DNA of 64,000 nt from Brevundimonas sp. LM2 (GCF_002002865.1 NZ_CP019508.1:1332501-1396500), one strand, 5' to 3'; shown: positions 25,336 to 34,002, counted from the first letter of the stretch. The notes: a model not told the origin generated them from the sequence alone. A program made the numbers and translations.

Positions 25336-25914
25336 ATGAGCGGATCGGACACAGCGACGGGCCTGGCGGGTCTGACCGAGGCGGCAAGACAGGCACCCGT
25401 TTCCGAGGCGGGGGGGCGCGGCCTGCCGCCGGTGCATCTTTGGCACCCGGACCATTGCGGCGACATCGACATCGTCATCCGCGCCGACGGCACCTGGATG
25501 CACGAGGGCTCGCCGATCGGGCGGGCCGAGCTGGTGCGGCTGTTCTCGACCGTCCTGCGCCTGGACCCCGACGGCTATCACCTGGTCACGCCGGGCGAGA
25601 AGCTGAAGATCACCGTCGAGGACCTGCCGTTCCGGGCCGTGACGCTGGTGCGGGACGGCGACGATCTGGTCTTCACCACCGACGTCGGCGACGCGGTGCG
25701 GGCCGGGCCCGAGCATCCGATCACGGTCGAGACCGATCCCGACACCGGCGAACCCGCCCCTCGCCTGCACGTGCGCCAGGGGCTGGACGCGCGGATCGTG
25801 CGGAGCGTGTTCTATGACCTGGTCGAGGCGGCCGAGGAGCGCGACGGCCGGCTGATGGTGGCCTCCGGAGGCACGTGGTTCGCCCTGGGCCCGCCCGGCG
25901 CGGGCGTCGCTTGA
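25336..25914 (+). CDS. DUF1285 family protein
   Basis: A 192-residue soluble protein. LWHPDHCGDIDIVIRADGTW followed by HEGSPIGRAELVRLFSTVLR and KLKITVEDLPFRAV is the DUF1285 pattern, a proteobacterial family of known structure but unknown role. Followed after 10 bases by a NUDIX gene and then cca, in one apparent operon. Confidence 0.85.
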   Translation: MSGSDTATGLAGLTEAARQAPVSEAGGRGLPPVHLWHPDHCGDIDIVIRADGTWMHEGSPIGRAELVRLFSTVLRLDPDGYHLVTPGEKLKITVEDLPFRAVTLVRDGDDLVFTTDVGDAVRAGPEHPITVETDPDTGEPAPRLHVRQGLDARIVRSVFYDLVEAAEERDGRLMVASGGTWFALGPPGAGVA

Positions 25915-25924
25915 GGCGCGCGGC

Positions 25925-26590
25925 ATGAGCCTGGCGTCGCTGAGGAGCCGTCTGGTCGAGACCCTGTCGCCGGCCGACGGCTGGCGGGCAGGGTCGGTGG
26001 CCGAACGCTCGGACTTTGACCTGAACCCCGGGGCGTCGCGCTGGACCGAGGGGCCGTTGAAGCCCGCGGCCGTGCTGATCCCCGTGCTGGCCCTCGCGGA
26101 CGGGGCGTCCGTGCTCCTGACCCGGCGCGCCGACAGCCTGGCGCGCCACACCGGCCAGATCGCCTTTCCCGGCGGGCGGCTGGACGCCGGCGAGACCGCC
26201 GTGCAGGCGGCGCTGCGCGAGGCCCGCGAGGAGGTCGACCTGGACCCCGCCCTGGTCGAGGTCCTGGGCCTGTCCGACCCCTATGAGACCGGCACCGGCT
26301 ATCTGGTGACCCCGGTAATCGGCTGGATCACCGCCCAGCCCGCCCTGATGGCCTCGCCGGACGAGGTGGCGGAGATCTTCCAGGCCCCCTGGGATTTCCT
26401 GATGGACCCGGCCAACCACAGCCGCGATCACCTGGAGGCCCCGGAAGGCGTCAAACGCTGGTTCTGGGCCATGACCTGGAACGAGCGCTACATCTGGGGT
26501 GCGACCGCCGGCATCATTCGCGGTCTGCGGCACCGTCTGTATGGCGAGGAGGCGGACCTGCCCGCCGCCGCCGCCGAGGACGCCGCGTGA
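25925..26590 (+). CDS. NUDIX hydrolase, CoA pyrophosphatase type
   Basis: A 221-residue NUDIX protein. The NUDIX box is GRLDAGETAVQAALREAREE, continuing with VDLD; just before it LARHTGQIAFPGG matches the UPF0035/CoA-binding signature of NudL and Nudt7 enzymes that cleave coenzyme A derivatives. Its stop overlaps the GTG start of cca (GTGA at 26587-26590). Confidence 0.88.
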   Translation: MSLASLRSRLVETLSPADGWRAGSVAERSDFDLNPGASRWTEGPLKPAAVLIPVLALADGASVLLTRRADSLARHTGQIAFPGGRLDAGETAVQAALREAREEVDLDPALVEVLGLSDPYETGTGYLVTPVIGWITAQPALMASPDEVAEIFQAPWDFLMDPANHSRDHLEAPEGVKRWFWAMTWNERYIWGATAGIIRGLRHRLYGEEADLPAAAAEDAA

Positions 26591-27801
26591 CCGTCCTGTC
26601 CGGGCAGGACTGGCTGACGTCCCCCGCCACCGTGGCGGTGATGGCGGCGCTTGAGGCGGCCGGCGGCCCGGACTGCGCCCGGTTCGTGGGCGGCTGCGTC
26701 CGCAACGCCCTGGTCGGCCGCTTGGTGGACGACATCGACATCGCCACGCGTTTGAAACCTGAGGACACCATGGCGGCGCTGCGGGCGGCCGGGCTGAAGG
26801 TGGTCCCGACCGGCCTGGCGCACGGGACGGTCACGGCGGTCTCGCAGCGTCGCCCCTATGAGATCACCACCCTGCGCCGCGACGTCGAGACCGACGGACG
26901 CAGGGCCGTGGTCGCCTTCACCGACGACTGGGCCGAGGACGCGGCGCGGCGGGATTTCCGCCTGAACGCCCTCTATGCCGACCGGTCCGGCGCGATCTTC
27001 GATCCGACGGGGCAGGGGGTCGCCGACGCCCGGGCCGGCCGGGTCGTCTTCGTCGGCGACCCGAACCGCCGGATCGAGGAGGACTATCTGCGCATCCTGC
27101 GCTTCTTCCGCTTCTTCGCCTGGTACGGCCGGGCGGAACCGGACCCCGCGGGCCTGGCGGCGTGCGCGGCGCAGGCCGAGGGTCTGGCACGCCTGTCGGC
27201 CGAACGGGTGTCCAAGGAACTGCTGAAACTGCTGGCCGCCCCCGACCCTCGCCCCGCCGTCCGGGCAATGCGGACGACCGGCGTGCTGGACCGGCTGATC
27301 CCGGCGGTGGCCGCCTCGGCGGCGTTCGAGTCCATGGTCGGGATCAGCGACGACCCCGTCCTGCGCCTGTCGGCCCTGCTGCCGGATGAGCCTGAGCGGA
27401 TCGCCGCCATCGCCCAGGGCCTACGCCTGCCCCGGGCCATGGAGGCTCGGCTATGCGCGGCGGCCGAGGGGCCGATCGCGCCCTCGACGCCCGCCCAGGG
27501 TCTGCGCGCCGGGGTCTATCGCCTCGGGCGGCAGGCGGTCATGGACCGGCTGATGCGCGCGCGCGCCGAAGCGGACGGCGCGGACGCCGCAGGGGCCCTA
27601 GCCCTGGTCGCCGGCTGGCCTGTCCCGCGCCTGCCGGTGGGCGGGCGCGACCTCGCACGGCTCGGCATCGATCCCGGCCCCGAGACCGGCCGGATCCTGA
27701 AGGCCTTCGAAGACGAATGGGTCGCCGCCGACTTCCCGTTCGACGGCCATGCCGAGCGGCTCAGCCGGCTGGTGGCGGCGCGGCCCGGGCGAAGCGGGTG
27801 A
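26587..27801 (+). CDS. cca: CCA tRNA nucleotidyltransferase
   Basis: Adds or repairs the 3' CCA of tRNA. 404 residues; GTG start coupled to the NUDIX gene. N-terminal nucleotidyltransferase domain with FVGGCVRNALVGRLVDDIDI (the G-G-x-V-R and D-x-D metal motif), then RRDVETDGRR and DAARRDFRLNALYAD, then RRIEEDYLRILRFFRFFAWY. The C-terminal part is helical. The 3' end overlaps the convergent gene at 27761 by 41 bases. Confidence 0.94.
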   Translation: MTVLSGQDWLTSPATVAVMAALEAAGGPDCARFVGGCVRNALVGRLVDDIDIATRLKPEDTMAALRAAGLKVVPTGLAHGTVTAVSQRRPYEITTLRRDVETDGRRAVVAFTDDWAEDAARRDFRLNALYADRSGAIFDPTGQGVADARAGRVVFVGDPNRRIEEDYLRILRFFRFFAWYGRAEPDPAGLAACAAQAEGLARLSAERVSKELLKLLAAPDPRPAVRAMRTTGVLDRLIPAVAASAAFESMVGISDDPVLRLSALLPDEPERIAAIAQGLRLPRAMEARLCAAAEGPIAPSTPAQGLRAGVYRLGRQAVMDRLMRARAEADGADAAGALALVAGWPVPRLPVGGRDLARLGIDPGPETGRILKAFEDEWVAADFPFDGHAERLSRLVAARPGRSG

Positions 27802-28717
27802 TGACCGGCCGGTGATCCGAGCCGTTCCGCTGCCCCAGCCGCCGCTCGACCAGGGCCAGGTCCGGCGAGCGATAGACCTGGTCGATGGTCATGGCCGCCG
27901 CCGAGGGCAGGGCGGTGGGCCAGGTGCCGGGCCATCCGGGGGCGGGGATCAGCCCGGTCTCGGCCTGGATCTGGCGGCCGACGCGGGCGCTGGAGACGCT
28001 GTTGAAGTCCCCGGCCACGATCAGGGGGCCCGGATAGGCCGCGCGCCAGCCGGCCACACCCTGCGCCTGACGAATCTGCTCCCACTGGATCCGATAGGGC
28101 CAGGGCCGGGTCAGGTGGACTCCGACGACGGTGACCGGGCCGGCCGGCGTCTCCACGACCGCGCCCCGGGAGTCCATCTGGGTGGCGACGCCGGCGACCG
28201 GTCGCAGCGGATAGCGCGAGGCGAAGGCCTGGCGGGAGGCGCGGCCGCCCGGGCGGATCGGTCCGGTCCAGCGGTGGGGATAGGCGCCGAGGACCCGGTC
28301 CAGGCCCCCGACCATGGGTTCGCCCACTTCGATCAGCACGACGACGTCGGCATCCGCCGCCGCCACGGATCGGGCCAGCGCGGCGACGTCGCGGTTCCCA
28401 ATCCAGACATTGGCCGAGTAAAGGCTGAAGGCCGCCGCGTCGGGCGCGGCCGTTCCCTTCGGCGGGAACCACTGGGGCGCGCCGGCCACAAGCAAAAGGG
28501 CCCCGATGGCCGCGGACATCGCCGTCGCCACCCACAGCCGCAGGATCACGGCCATCGCCCCAACCAGGACGGTGCCCAGCATGGCCGAGGCGACGAACTG
28601 GGCCAGGATGTCCACCCACCGGTGTCCGATCCCGCTCAGGGCCGCGGCCGCGATCACCGCGGGCGCGCACAGCAGCAGCAATCCGGTCACGGTCAGGATG
28701 AGTCTGGCGCGGGACAC
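27761..28717 (-). CDS. membrane-anchored endonuclease/exonuclease/phosphatase family protein
   Basis: A 318-residue protein, GTG start. Three hydrophobic segments occupy residues 1-85, as in the YafD/EEP-membrane subgroup. The EEP catalytic domain follows: YSANVWIGNRD, VVVLIEVGEP, VVGVHLTRPW, VAGDFNSVSSARV and a final GSDHRPVITRF. The acidic and His residues of the family are all present. Substrate unknown. Tail-to-tail overlap with cca. Confidence 0.88.
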   Translation of the reverse strand: MSRARLILTVTGLLLLCAPAVIAAAALSGIGHRWVDILAQFVASAMLGTVLVGAMAVILRLWVATAMSAAIGALLLVAGAPQWFPPKGTAAPDAAAFSLYSANVWIGNRDVAALARSVAAADADVVVLIEVGEPMVGGLDRVLGAYPHRWTGPIRPGGRASRQAFASRYPLRPVAGVATQMDSRGAVVETPAGPVTVVGVHLTRPWPYRIQWEQIRQAQGVAGWRAAYPGPLIVAGDFNSVSSARVGRQIQAETGLIPAPGWPGTWPTALPSAAAMTIDQVYRSPDLALVERRLGQRNGSDHRPVITRFARAAPPPAG

Positions 28718-28800
28718 GGACGGCCTTTCGCGAGGAGCTTGCGTTTGCGGGTGAACGCGGGTCGTTGTGGTGCGTTGACCATGCGCTTGGGGAGGGCAGA

Positions 28801-29262
28801 ATGGCGAAACGGTCGATCGGGGATATCGAGAAAATCTGGTCCAATGTCGAGGGCATCAAGAAGCTGTCCGACCGGGCCGTGGGCCTGGGACCGTTCGGCA
28901 TCGGCCTGGACGGCCTGCTGACCTGGATACCGGTCGTCGGGGACGCCTATACGGTCGGGGCCGGTGGTTGGCTGATGCTCCAGGCGTTGCGGGCCAAGGC
29001 CTCGCCCGCGACCATGGCCCGGATGGCCGCCTATCTGGTCAGCGATACCGCCACGGCGGCCGTGCCCTTTGCCGGTGCCGTGGTCGACACCCTGTTTCCC
29101 GCCCACCTGATGGCGGCCAAGGCCCTGCAGAAGGACATCGAGACCACCCATTGGGTCGAGGCCAATGAGCGCGAGGCCAGGGCGTCGGGGGATCACGAAA
29201 CCCACCTCGCCGCCCTGCGCGCCGACCCCAAGAAGCGACGCATCGTCTATCTGCATGATTAG
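28801..29262 (+). CDS. DUF4112 family membrane protein
   Basis: A 153-residue protein; start at 28801 follows GGGAGGG and gives MAKRSIGDIEKIWSNVEGIK. WIPVVGDAYTVGAGGWLMLQ and AVPFAGAVVDTLFPAHLMAA are the two hydrophobic segments typical of DUF4112. Function unknown. Confidence 0.85.
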   Translation: MAKRSIGDIEKIWSNVEGIKKLSDRAVGLGPFGIGLDGLLTWIPVVGDAYTVGAGGWLMLQALRAKASPATMARMAAYLVSDTATAAVPFAGAVVDTLFPAHLMAAKALQKDIETTHWVEANEREARASGDHETHLAALRADPKKRRIVYLHD

Positions 29263-29334
29263 GCCAATGGCTCAGCTTGACGAAGTCACCGGCCCCGGCC
29301 CTAGTCGCCGGGGCTGTGGCTTCCGGACGATTTC

Positions 29335-29892
29335 ATGAATGCGATGCTGACGCGCGAAGAGCTGGCGCTGGCGCTGGGCCGGGCCGGTGAGGGTGACCGC
29401 CAGGCGTTCAAGATGGTGTACGAGGCCACCTCGGCGAAGCTTTTGGGCGTCTGCCTGCGTATCTTGGCTGACCGCCAACTGGCCGAGGACGTCTTGCAGG
29501 ACACTTATCTGACCGTGTGGAGGAAGGCCTCGACCTTCGATGCGACGCGCGCCAGTCCGATCACCTGGCTGGTGACCATCGCGCGCAACCGGTCGATCGA
29601 TCGGCTTCGGTCGGCCGCCCCCATGCGGCGTTCGGCGCCGGTCGAGGACGCGCATGAACTGGCCGATGCCGCGCCTTTGGCGTCGGACGTGCTCGAGACG
29701 ACGGACGAGGTCGGTCGGCTGAACGTCTGTCTGGAGACGCTGGAGGACCGGGTTCGCACGGCGATCCGCACGGCCTTTCTGGAAGGGGTCACCTATGACG
29801 CCTTGGCCAGCCGTGAGAATGTGCCGCTGGGCACGATGAAGAGCTGGATTCGGCGGGGCCTGCTGCGGCTGAGGAGCTGCCTCGAAACATGA
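29335..29892 (+). CDS. ECF RNA polymerase sigma factor, SigK-like
   Basis: A 185-residue sigma factor: region 2 RILADRQLAEDVLQDTYLTV and WRKASTFDATRASPITWLVT, IARNRSIDRLRS, and region 4 FLEGVTYDALASRENVPLGT followed by MKSWIRRGLLRLRSC. The downstream gene overlaps by four bases and encodes the cognate anti-sigma factor. A TTGACG-N17-CCTAGT sequence at 29277-29305 may be its promoter, but it lies in a hairpin-forming GC-rich stretch and I am not sure. Confidence 0.93.
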   Translation: MNAMLTREELALALGRAGEGDRQAFKMVYEATSAKLLGVCLRILADRQLAEDVLQDTYLTVWRKASTFDATRASPITWLVTIARNRSIDRLRSAAPMRRSAPVEDAHELADAAPLASDVLETTDEVGRLNVCLETLEDRVRTAIRTAFLEGVTYDALASRENVPLGTMKSWIRRGLLRLRSCLET

Positions 29893-30620
29893 CCGATACC
29901 CCTATCGACGAACCCGCCGCCGACGACGCCCGTGTTCTTGCCGGCGAACTGGCCCTTCGCGTCCTGCCGGACGCCGAGGAACGGACAGCGCGCGCCCGCG
30001 CGGCGTCCGATCCCGCCTTCGCCGCGGAGGTCGAGGTGTGGAACGAGCATCTCGCCGGCCTCGCCGCCGGGATCGCGCCGGTGGTGCCGTCACCGCGCGT
30101 CTGGCCCCGCGTGGTGGCAGCCATCGCCCCCGCCGTCAACGACAATGGCCGCGTCGCCTTCTGGCGCACCTGGGCGGTGGCCTCGACGGCCCTGCTGGCC
30201 GCCAGCGTGGCGGGCGTCGCCATCCTGCTCGCGCGTCCCGCGCCGGCTCCGATCGTCCAGGCCGCGCCCGAGGGCGGCGTGACCCGTGTGGCGACCGTCG
30301 CCCTGACCGAAGGGGGGGCGCCCGTGGTCGCCCTGGCCTACGACACCGCGACCGGCAAACTGTTCATCGCCCCGACCACCGCGCTCAGCCGGGAAACCGG
30401 CGTGCCGCATCTGTGGCTGGTCAAGCCCGAGGGTGGGGTTCAACTGGTCGGCGCCATCGACGGCTCCACGACCAGCCGCCGGACCCTCAGCGCCCTCTTG
30501 GCGGATCAGGCGGGGACGGCCACGGCCGTGGCGATCTCGTTGGAGGCTCCCGGCTATACGCCCGCGCCCGACACCCCCGTGGGCCCCGTGGTCGCGACGG
30601 GCGAATTGCAGCCCCTTTGA
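29889..30620 (+). CDS. anti-sigma factor, RskA type
   Basis: A 243-residue membrane protein. Cytoplasmic helical domain (LAGELALRVLPDAEERTARA), one membrane segment around residues 90-112 (AVASTALLAASVAGVAILLA), and a periplasmic beta domain (PHLWLVKPEGGVQLVGAIDG) characteristic of RskA-type anti-sigma factors. Its ATG overlaps the sigma gene stop. Confidence 0.92.
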   Translation: MTDTPIDEPAADDARVLAGELALRVLPDAEERTARARAASDPAFAAEVEVWNEHLAGLAAGIAPVVPSPRVWPRVVAAIAPAVNDNGRVAFWRTWAVASTALLAASVAGVAILLARPAPAPIVQAAPEGGVTRVATVALTEGGAPVVALAYDTATGKLFIAPTTALSRETGVPHLWLVKPEGGVQLVGAIDGSTTSRRTLSALLADQAGTATAVAISLEAPGYTPAPDTPVGPVVATGELQPL

Positions 30621-30919
30621 TGCATCCGCCTCGTCGGACGCTTCGTAGCTAGGGCCGATCGGATCGTTCGGGTCGCCTCGCGCGATCCCTGGTCCTGACA
30701 ACCACGATCCGATCCGCGGGGAGGCCTCCCAGCCCTTCCATTGGTCTCCCCGCATTCTCCTCTCCGGATCGCCTTCCTGTCGGTTTCGCAGCGTCGAGTT
30801 GTCCGCGTTCGCGCTGAAATCTCCAATTAAATCAACCGGCCTCGGGTTTTTCGACCCGTCGAACTCGCCCGGGATCGGCCCTGCCGCACTGTGATCTTCG
30901 TTTTCCAACGGAGATTTCG
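30621..30919. other. 299-base intergenic region without a gene
   Basis: No reading frame of interest. It holds a perfect palindrome GGGAGGCCTCCC near 30719, a small hairpin CGGGT/ACCCG at 30843-30858, and a short AT-rich patch (ATTAAAT near 30826) that may be part of a promoter for the DUF2793 gene. No promoter can be called firmly. Confidence 0.4.
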
Positions 30920-32371
30920 ATGGCTACCAGTCAAAGCGCTCGGCTCGGCCTGCCCTATGTGGCGGCGGGCCAGCTTCAGAAACACGTCACCGTCAACGAG
31001 GCCCTGACCCGGCTCGACGGTCTGATCCAGGCCGCCGTGGTCAGCCGCACCGTCGCGGTCCAGCCGACCGATGCCGCCGACGGCGACCTCTATATCCTGC
31101 CCCCCGGGGCGAACGGGTCGGACTGGTCGGACGGGTCGGACGGTGATTTGGTGCGGGCCGAGTTCGGGGGCTGGACCCGGGTTGCCGTCCCGCCTGGCAT
31201 GGTCGTCGTGGTGCAGGACGAGGGCCAGCTGGTGGTTCGCACCGGCGCCACCTGGTCGGCCCCGACCCTGTCCGGCGGGGCGGTGCAGAACCTGGCGCGG
31301 CTCGGACTCAACGCCACCGCCGATGCCGGCAATCCCCTGACCGCCCGGATCAACAGCGCCCTGCTGACGGCCCGACCGGCAGCCGAGGGCGGCACGGGGG
31401 CCCTGCGGCTGGTTCTGAACAAGGACGCTGCCGGCGATGTGGTGTCGCTGCTGTTCCAGCGCGGCTATTCAGGTCGGGCCGAGCTGGGTCTGATCGGCGA
31501 CGACGCCCTCAGCCTCAAGGTCAGTTCCGATGGATCGACCTGGCGCGAGGCGCTGCGGGTCGAACCCGATGACGGCCGCGTCGTCCTTCCCGGCGGGGCG
31601 CTGCGCACGGAGGCGGTGCTCCTGACCGGCTCGACCCCCTATGCGCCGCCGACCTGGGCCCGGATGCTGACGATCACGGCCGTCGGCGGCGGCGGGGGCG
31701 GCGGCAACGGGGGCTTCGCCGCCTCGGGCGATCGGGCGGGCGGCGGGGGCGGCGGGGGCGGGGGTCTGAGCATCGGCCGCTGGAGCACGGCCGACCTCCC
31801 CGCCGGCCTGACCGTCGTCGTCGGGGCGGGCGGTGCCGCCGGGGCCGCCGGACAGGTCAGCGGCGTTTCGGCCGCCGGGCTCGATCTTCTGACCGCGCGG
31901 GGCGGGGGAGCCGGCGCGGCCGGAGCGAGTGGCGGGGCGGGCGGGGCCGCGGGCCTTGGGCTGATCCCAGCCAATGCGGGCGGGGCCTCGGCCACCGCCG
32001 GTCCGGCGTCCGCGGGCCAAGGCCTATCCGGCCCGGGCAACGCCGGCGGCGGCGGCGGGGGGCTGAGCGCGGCCGGGACGATGCGGCCGGCCGGCGCGGG
32101 CGGCGACGGATCGACCCTCCTGACCCTCGCGACGGGCGGGACGGCGAGCAGCGGCGTCGGGGCGGCGGGCGGATCGGCGGCCACGCCCCGGCGCGCGCTG
32201 GGTGGGGGCGGGGGCGCGGGCGGCGCGGCGTCCGCCTCGGGCAGCGGCCATGCGGGTGGATCCGGCGGCGCGTTCGGCGGGGGCGGCGGGGGCGGTGGGG
32301 CCGGGGTCACGGCCGGGGGCCCCGGCGGCGCGGGCGGCGCGGGCGTCGTCCTGATCCTGGCAGAGGGCTGA
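30920..32371 (+). CDS. DUF2793 protein with a long glycine-rich C-terminal domain, phage-tail-like
   Basis: A 483-residue protein. Residues 1-110 are the DUF2793 domain (SARLGLPYVAAGQLQKHVTV, then GDLYILPPGANGSDW), found in prophage and gene-transfer-agent gene sets of alphaproteobacteria. From about residue 245, after PPTWARMLTITAVGGGGGGG, the rest is extremely rich in Gly, Ala and Ser, like the glycine-rich tips of phage tail fibres. No head, tail or integrase genes are nearby. A strong ribosome binding site (ACGGAG) precedes the ATG. Confidence 0.82.
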   Translation: MATSQSARLGLPYVAAGQLQKHVTVNEALTRLDGLIQAAVVSRTVAVQPTDAADGDLYILPPGANGSDWSDGSDGDLVRAEFGGWTRVAVPPGMVVVVQDEGQLVVRTGATWSAPTLSGGAVQNLARLGLNATADAGNPLTARINSALLTARPAAEGGTGALRLVLNKDAAGDVVSLLFQRGYSGRAELGLIGDDALSLKVSSDGSTWREALRVEPDDGRVVLPGGALRTEAVLLTGSTPYAPPTWARMLTITAVGGGGGGGNGGFAASGDRAGGGGGGGGGLSIGRWSTADLPAGLTVVVGAGGAAGAAGQVSGVSAAGLDLLTARGGGAGAAGASGGAGGAAGLGLIPANAGGASATAGPASAGQGLSGPGNAGGGGGGLSAAGTMRPAGAGGDGSTLLTLATGGTASSGVGAAGGSAATPRRALGGGGGAGGAASASGSGHAGGSGGAFGGGGGGGGAGVTAGGPGGAGGAGVVLILAEG

Positions 32372-32374
32372 GCC

Positions 32375-32539
32375 ATGGCCCGCCATCAGACGCCTTTCGA
32401 GCGCGAGGAGCCGCCGCTTCTGGACGGCAACGCCTGGGACCTGCCGCAGCGCCTGACGCGTCGCGACGGGGCGCTAGCGGCCGGTCCGGACTGGACCTGG
32501 ACCCGCCCCCATTTTGAAGAGGACGACGCCGATGACTGA
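32375..32539 (+). CDS. 54-residue hypothetical protein between the DUF2793 gene and a small membrane protein
   Basis: An ATG three bases after the DUF2793 stop opens a 54-codon frame, MARHQTPFEREEPPLLDGNA to HFEEDDADD, with three Trp in the middle and an acidic end. Its stop lies within the next gene, whose ATG at 32532 overlaps it by eight bases. The tight spacing on both sides and the biased, non-shadow composition support a real gene. No family recognised. Confidence 0.65.
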   Translation: MARHQTPFEREEPPLLDGNAWDLPQRLTRRDGALAAGPDWTWTRPHFEEDDADD

Positions 32540-32798
32540 GCCCACCGTGCCCCCGCTGGCCGAGGCCCGCTGGCTGTGGCGAAGGCTGTATGTGTTCCTG
32601 GCCAGCTTCGGCCTCTGGCGACTGCTGGACGATGCGATCGCCCGGAGCGAACCCCAGGCCCTGCCGCGTCTGGCCGTCGGGTTGATGACCCTGCTGGGCC
32701 TCACGCTCGTCCTCTATCTGGTCGCGCCGACGGCTCAACAGCTGATCGCCCTGCTGGCCCAGCTGCGGGTCCGCCTGCCGCGGGGACGCGACCGATGA
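32532..32798 (+). CDS. 88-residue predicted membrane protein
   Basis: MTEPTVPPLAEARWLWRRLY, then two hydrophobic segments (about residues 18-34 and 47-70) and a basic end LRVRLPRGRDR. Overlaps the preceding small gene. The pair of hydrophobic segments and its position behind a phage-tail-like gene would suit a holin-like role, but nothing in the sequence proves it. Confidence 0.65.
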   Translation: MTEPTVPPLAEARWLWRRLYVFLASFGLWRLLDDAIARSEPQALPRLAVGLMTLLGLTLVLYLVAPTAQQLIALLAQLRVRLPRGRDR

Positions 32799-33146
32799 GC
32801 TTTCGATAGAGCCGGCCTGTCCCGACCCCGTCAGAGGGCGTCTATCCCCCCTTTCTGATCGCGGCGACCATCAACCGACCGGATCGCGTTTGCGGTGTCC
32901 TTCGCGACCCGGCGTCCGGCACATTCTGCCGCCTGCTCGGCAGTTTTTGCCGGTTCGCGCCGGGCGGCAGCAGATTCTGCCGGGGCTGTCATAGGGTTAA
33001 GCCAAAGTACCGTAGCTTTTTCAGTCGTTTGATTTCGGACCGATCCCGAAACGCCGCTGGCCTCGCCCTTGCTTCGGCCTCCGCGAGCAAAATGCTCCCG
33101 GCAGCCAAAATGGCGTCGGACATGTCGAAGACAAAAGGAGGCCAAA
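32799..33146 (+). promoter_or_regulatory. regulatory region of flagellin 1
   Basis: This 348-base gap holds, in order: two 15-bp palindromes CGGCA-N5-TGCCG (32917-32931 and 32938-32952), 21 bp apart, matching the ftr sites bound by the flagellar activator FlbD in Caulobacter; a looser third copy near 32968-32982; a 23-base block (32993-33015) shared with flagellin 2; a sigma-54 promoter (33058-33073); and a leader with three small hairpins before the ATG. The first 100 bases show nothing. Confidence 0.75.
33058..33073 (+). promoter_or_regulatory. sigma-54 promoter of flagellin 1
   Basis: TGGCCTCGCCCTTGCT: GG at 33059-33060, ten bases, GC at 33071-33072, the required spacing, and TTGC at the -12 element. 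The predicted start near 33083 gives a leader of about 64 bases. Sites for the sigma-54 activator lie about 110-140 bases upstream. Confidence 0.82.
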
Positions 33147-33986
33147 ATGGCCAACAGCATCAATACGAACTCGGGCGCCATGGTTGCGCTGCAGAGCCTG
33201 AACCAGACCAACCGCGACCTGGACGTCACCCAGGGCCGCATCAACACCGGCAAGAACGTTTCGTCCGCCAAGGACAACGGCGCCATCTTCGCCATCGCCA
33301 CCGGCCAACGGGCCGAGGCGAGCGCTCTGGGCTCGGTGAAGAACTCCATCCAGCGCGGACAATCGATCCTCGACGTGGCTCAGGCCGCCGGCGAGACGAT
33401 CGTCGCGGCCCTGACCGAGCAGAAGAACCTGGCCGTCGCCATCGGCACGGCGAAGGGCGACGCTCTGAAGGCCTACGTGGCTGACTACAACGCGCTCGGC
33501 TCGGAAATCACCAAGTCGCTGGCCGGCGCGAACTTCGACGGCGTCAACCTGTTCAGCGCGACGACCCCTGCCATCAACGTCAACACCGGCACCAAGGCCG
33601 CCGACACCTTCACCCTGAAGGCGGCTGGTGGGGCGGCAACGACCGTGGCTTCGGCGACGGCTGTGGTTGTCGCTGACTACAACGCCCCGACGGCTGGTGA
33701 ACTGACGACGCTGACCGGCCTGGGTGCCGTGGTCGACGGGGCCATCACGGCCTTCACGGCGACCCTGGCCGATTTCGGCACCAAGTCGAAGTCGCTCGAC
33801 CGCCAGCTAACGTTCACGTCCAAGATCCAGGACGCGATCGAAACCGGCGTGGGCAACCTCGTCGACGCCGACCTGGCCAAGGAAAGCGCCCGCCTGACCG
33901 CGCTGCAGACCAAGCAACAGCTGGGTGTGCAGGCTCTGTCGATCGCGAACCAGTCGAGCAGCGTCCTGCTGTCGCTGTTCCGCTAA
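33147..33986 (+). CDS. flagellin 1 (first copy of the duplicated unit)
   Basis: A 279-residue flagellin, FljK-like. N-terminal D0/D1 (MANSINTNSGAMVALQSLNQ) and C-terminal D0 (LGVQALSIANQSSSVLLSLF) are canonical. The start at 33147 is preceded by AGGAGG. Compared with flagellin 2 the ends are nearly identical, while the central part (about residues 130-185) differs and is 14 residues shorter. The short central region fits Caulobacter-type flagellins, which lack large D2/D3 domains. Followed by a FlaG-like gene. Confidence 0.95.
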   Translation: MANSINTNSGAMVALQSLNQTNRDLDVTQGRINTGKNVSSAKDNGAIFAIATGQRAEASALGSVKNSIQRGQSILDVAQAAGETIVAALTEQKNLAVAIGTAKGDALKAYVADYNALGSEITKSLAGANFDGVNLFSATTPAINVNTGTKAADTFTLKAAGGAATTVASATAVVVADYNAPTAGELTTLTGLGAVVDGAITAFTATLADFGTKSKSLDRQLTFTSKIQDAIETGVGNLVDADLAKESARLTALQTKQQLGVQALSIANQSSSVLLSLFR

Positions 33987-34002
33987 GGGCGACAATCGCG
34001 GA

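Noticed and set aside
32943..32982. The palindromes before flagellin 1 as sigma-54 promoters
   Set aside because: GG to GC spacing is eight or eleven bases rather than ten; they fit activator sites better, and a correctly spaced promoter exists downstream.
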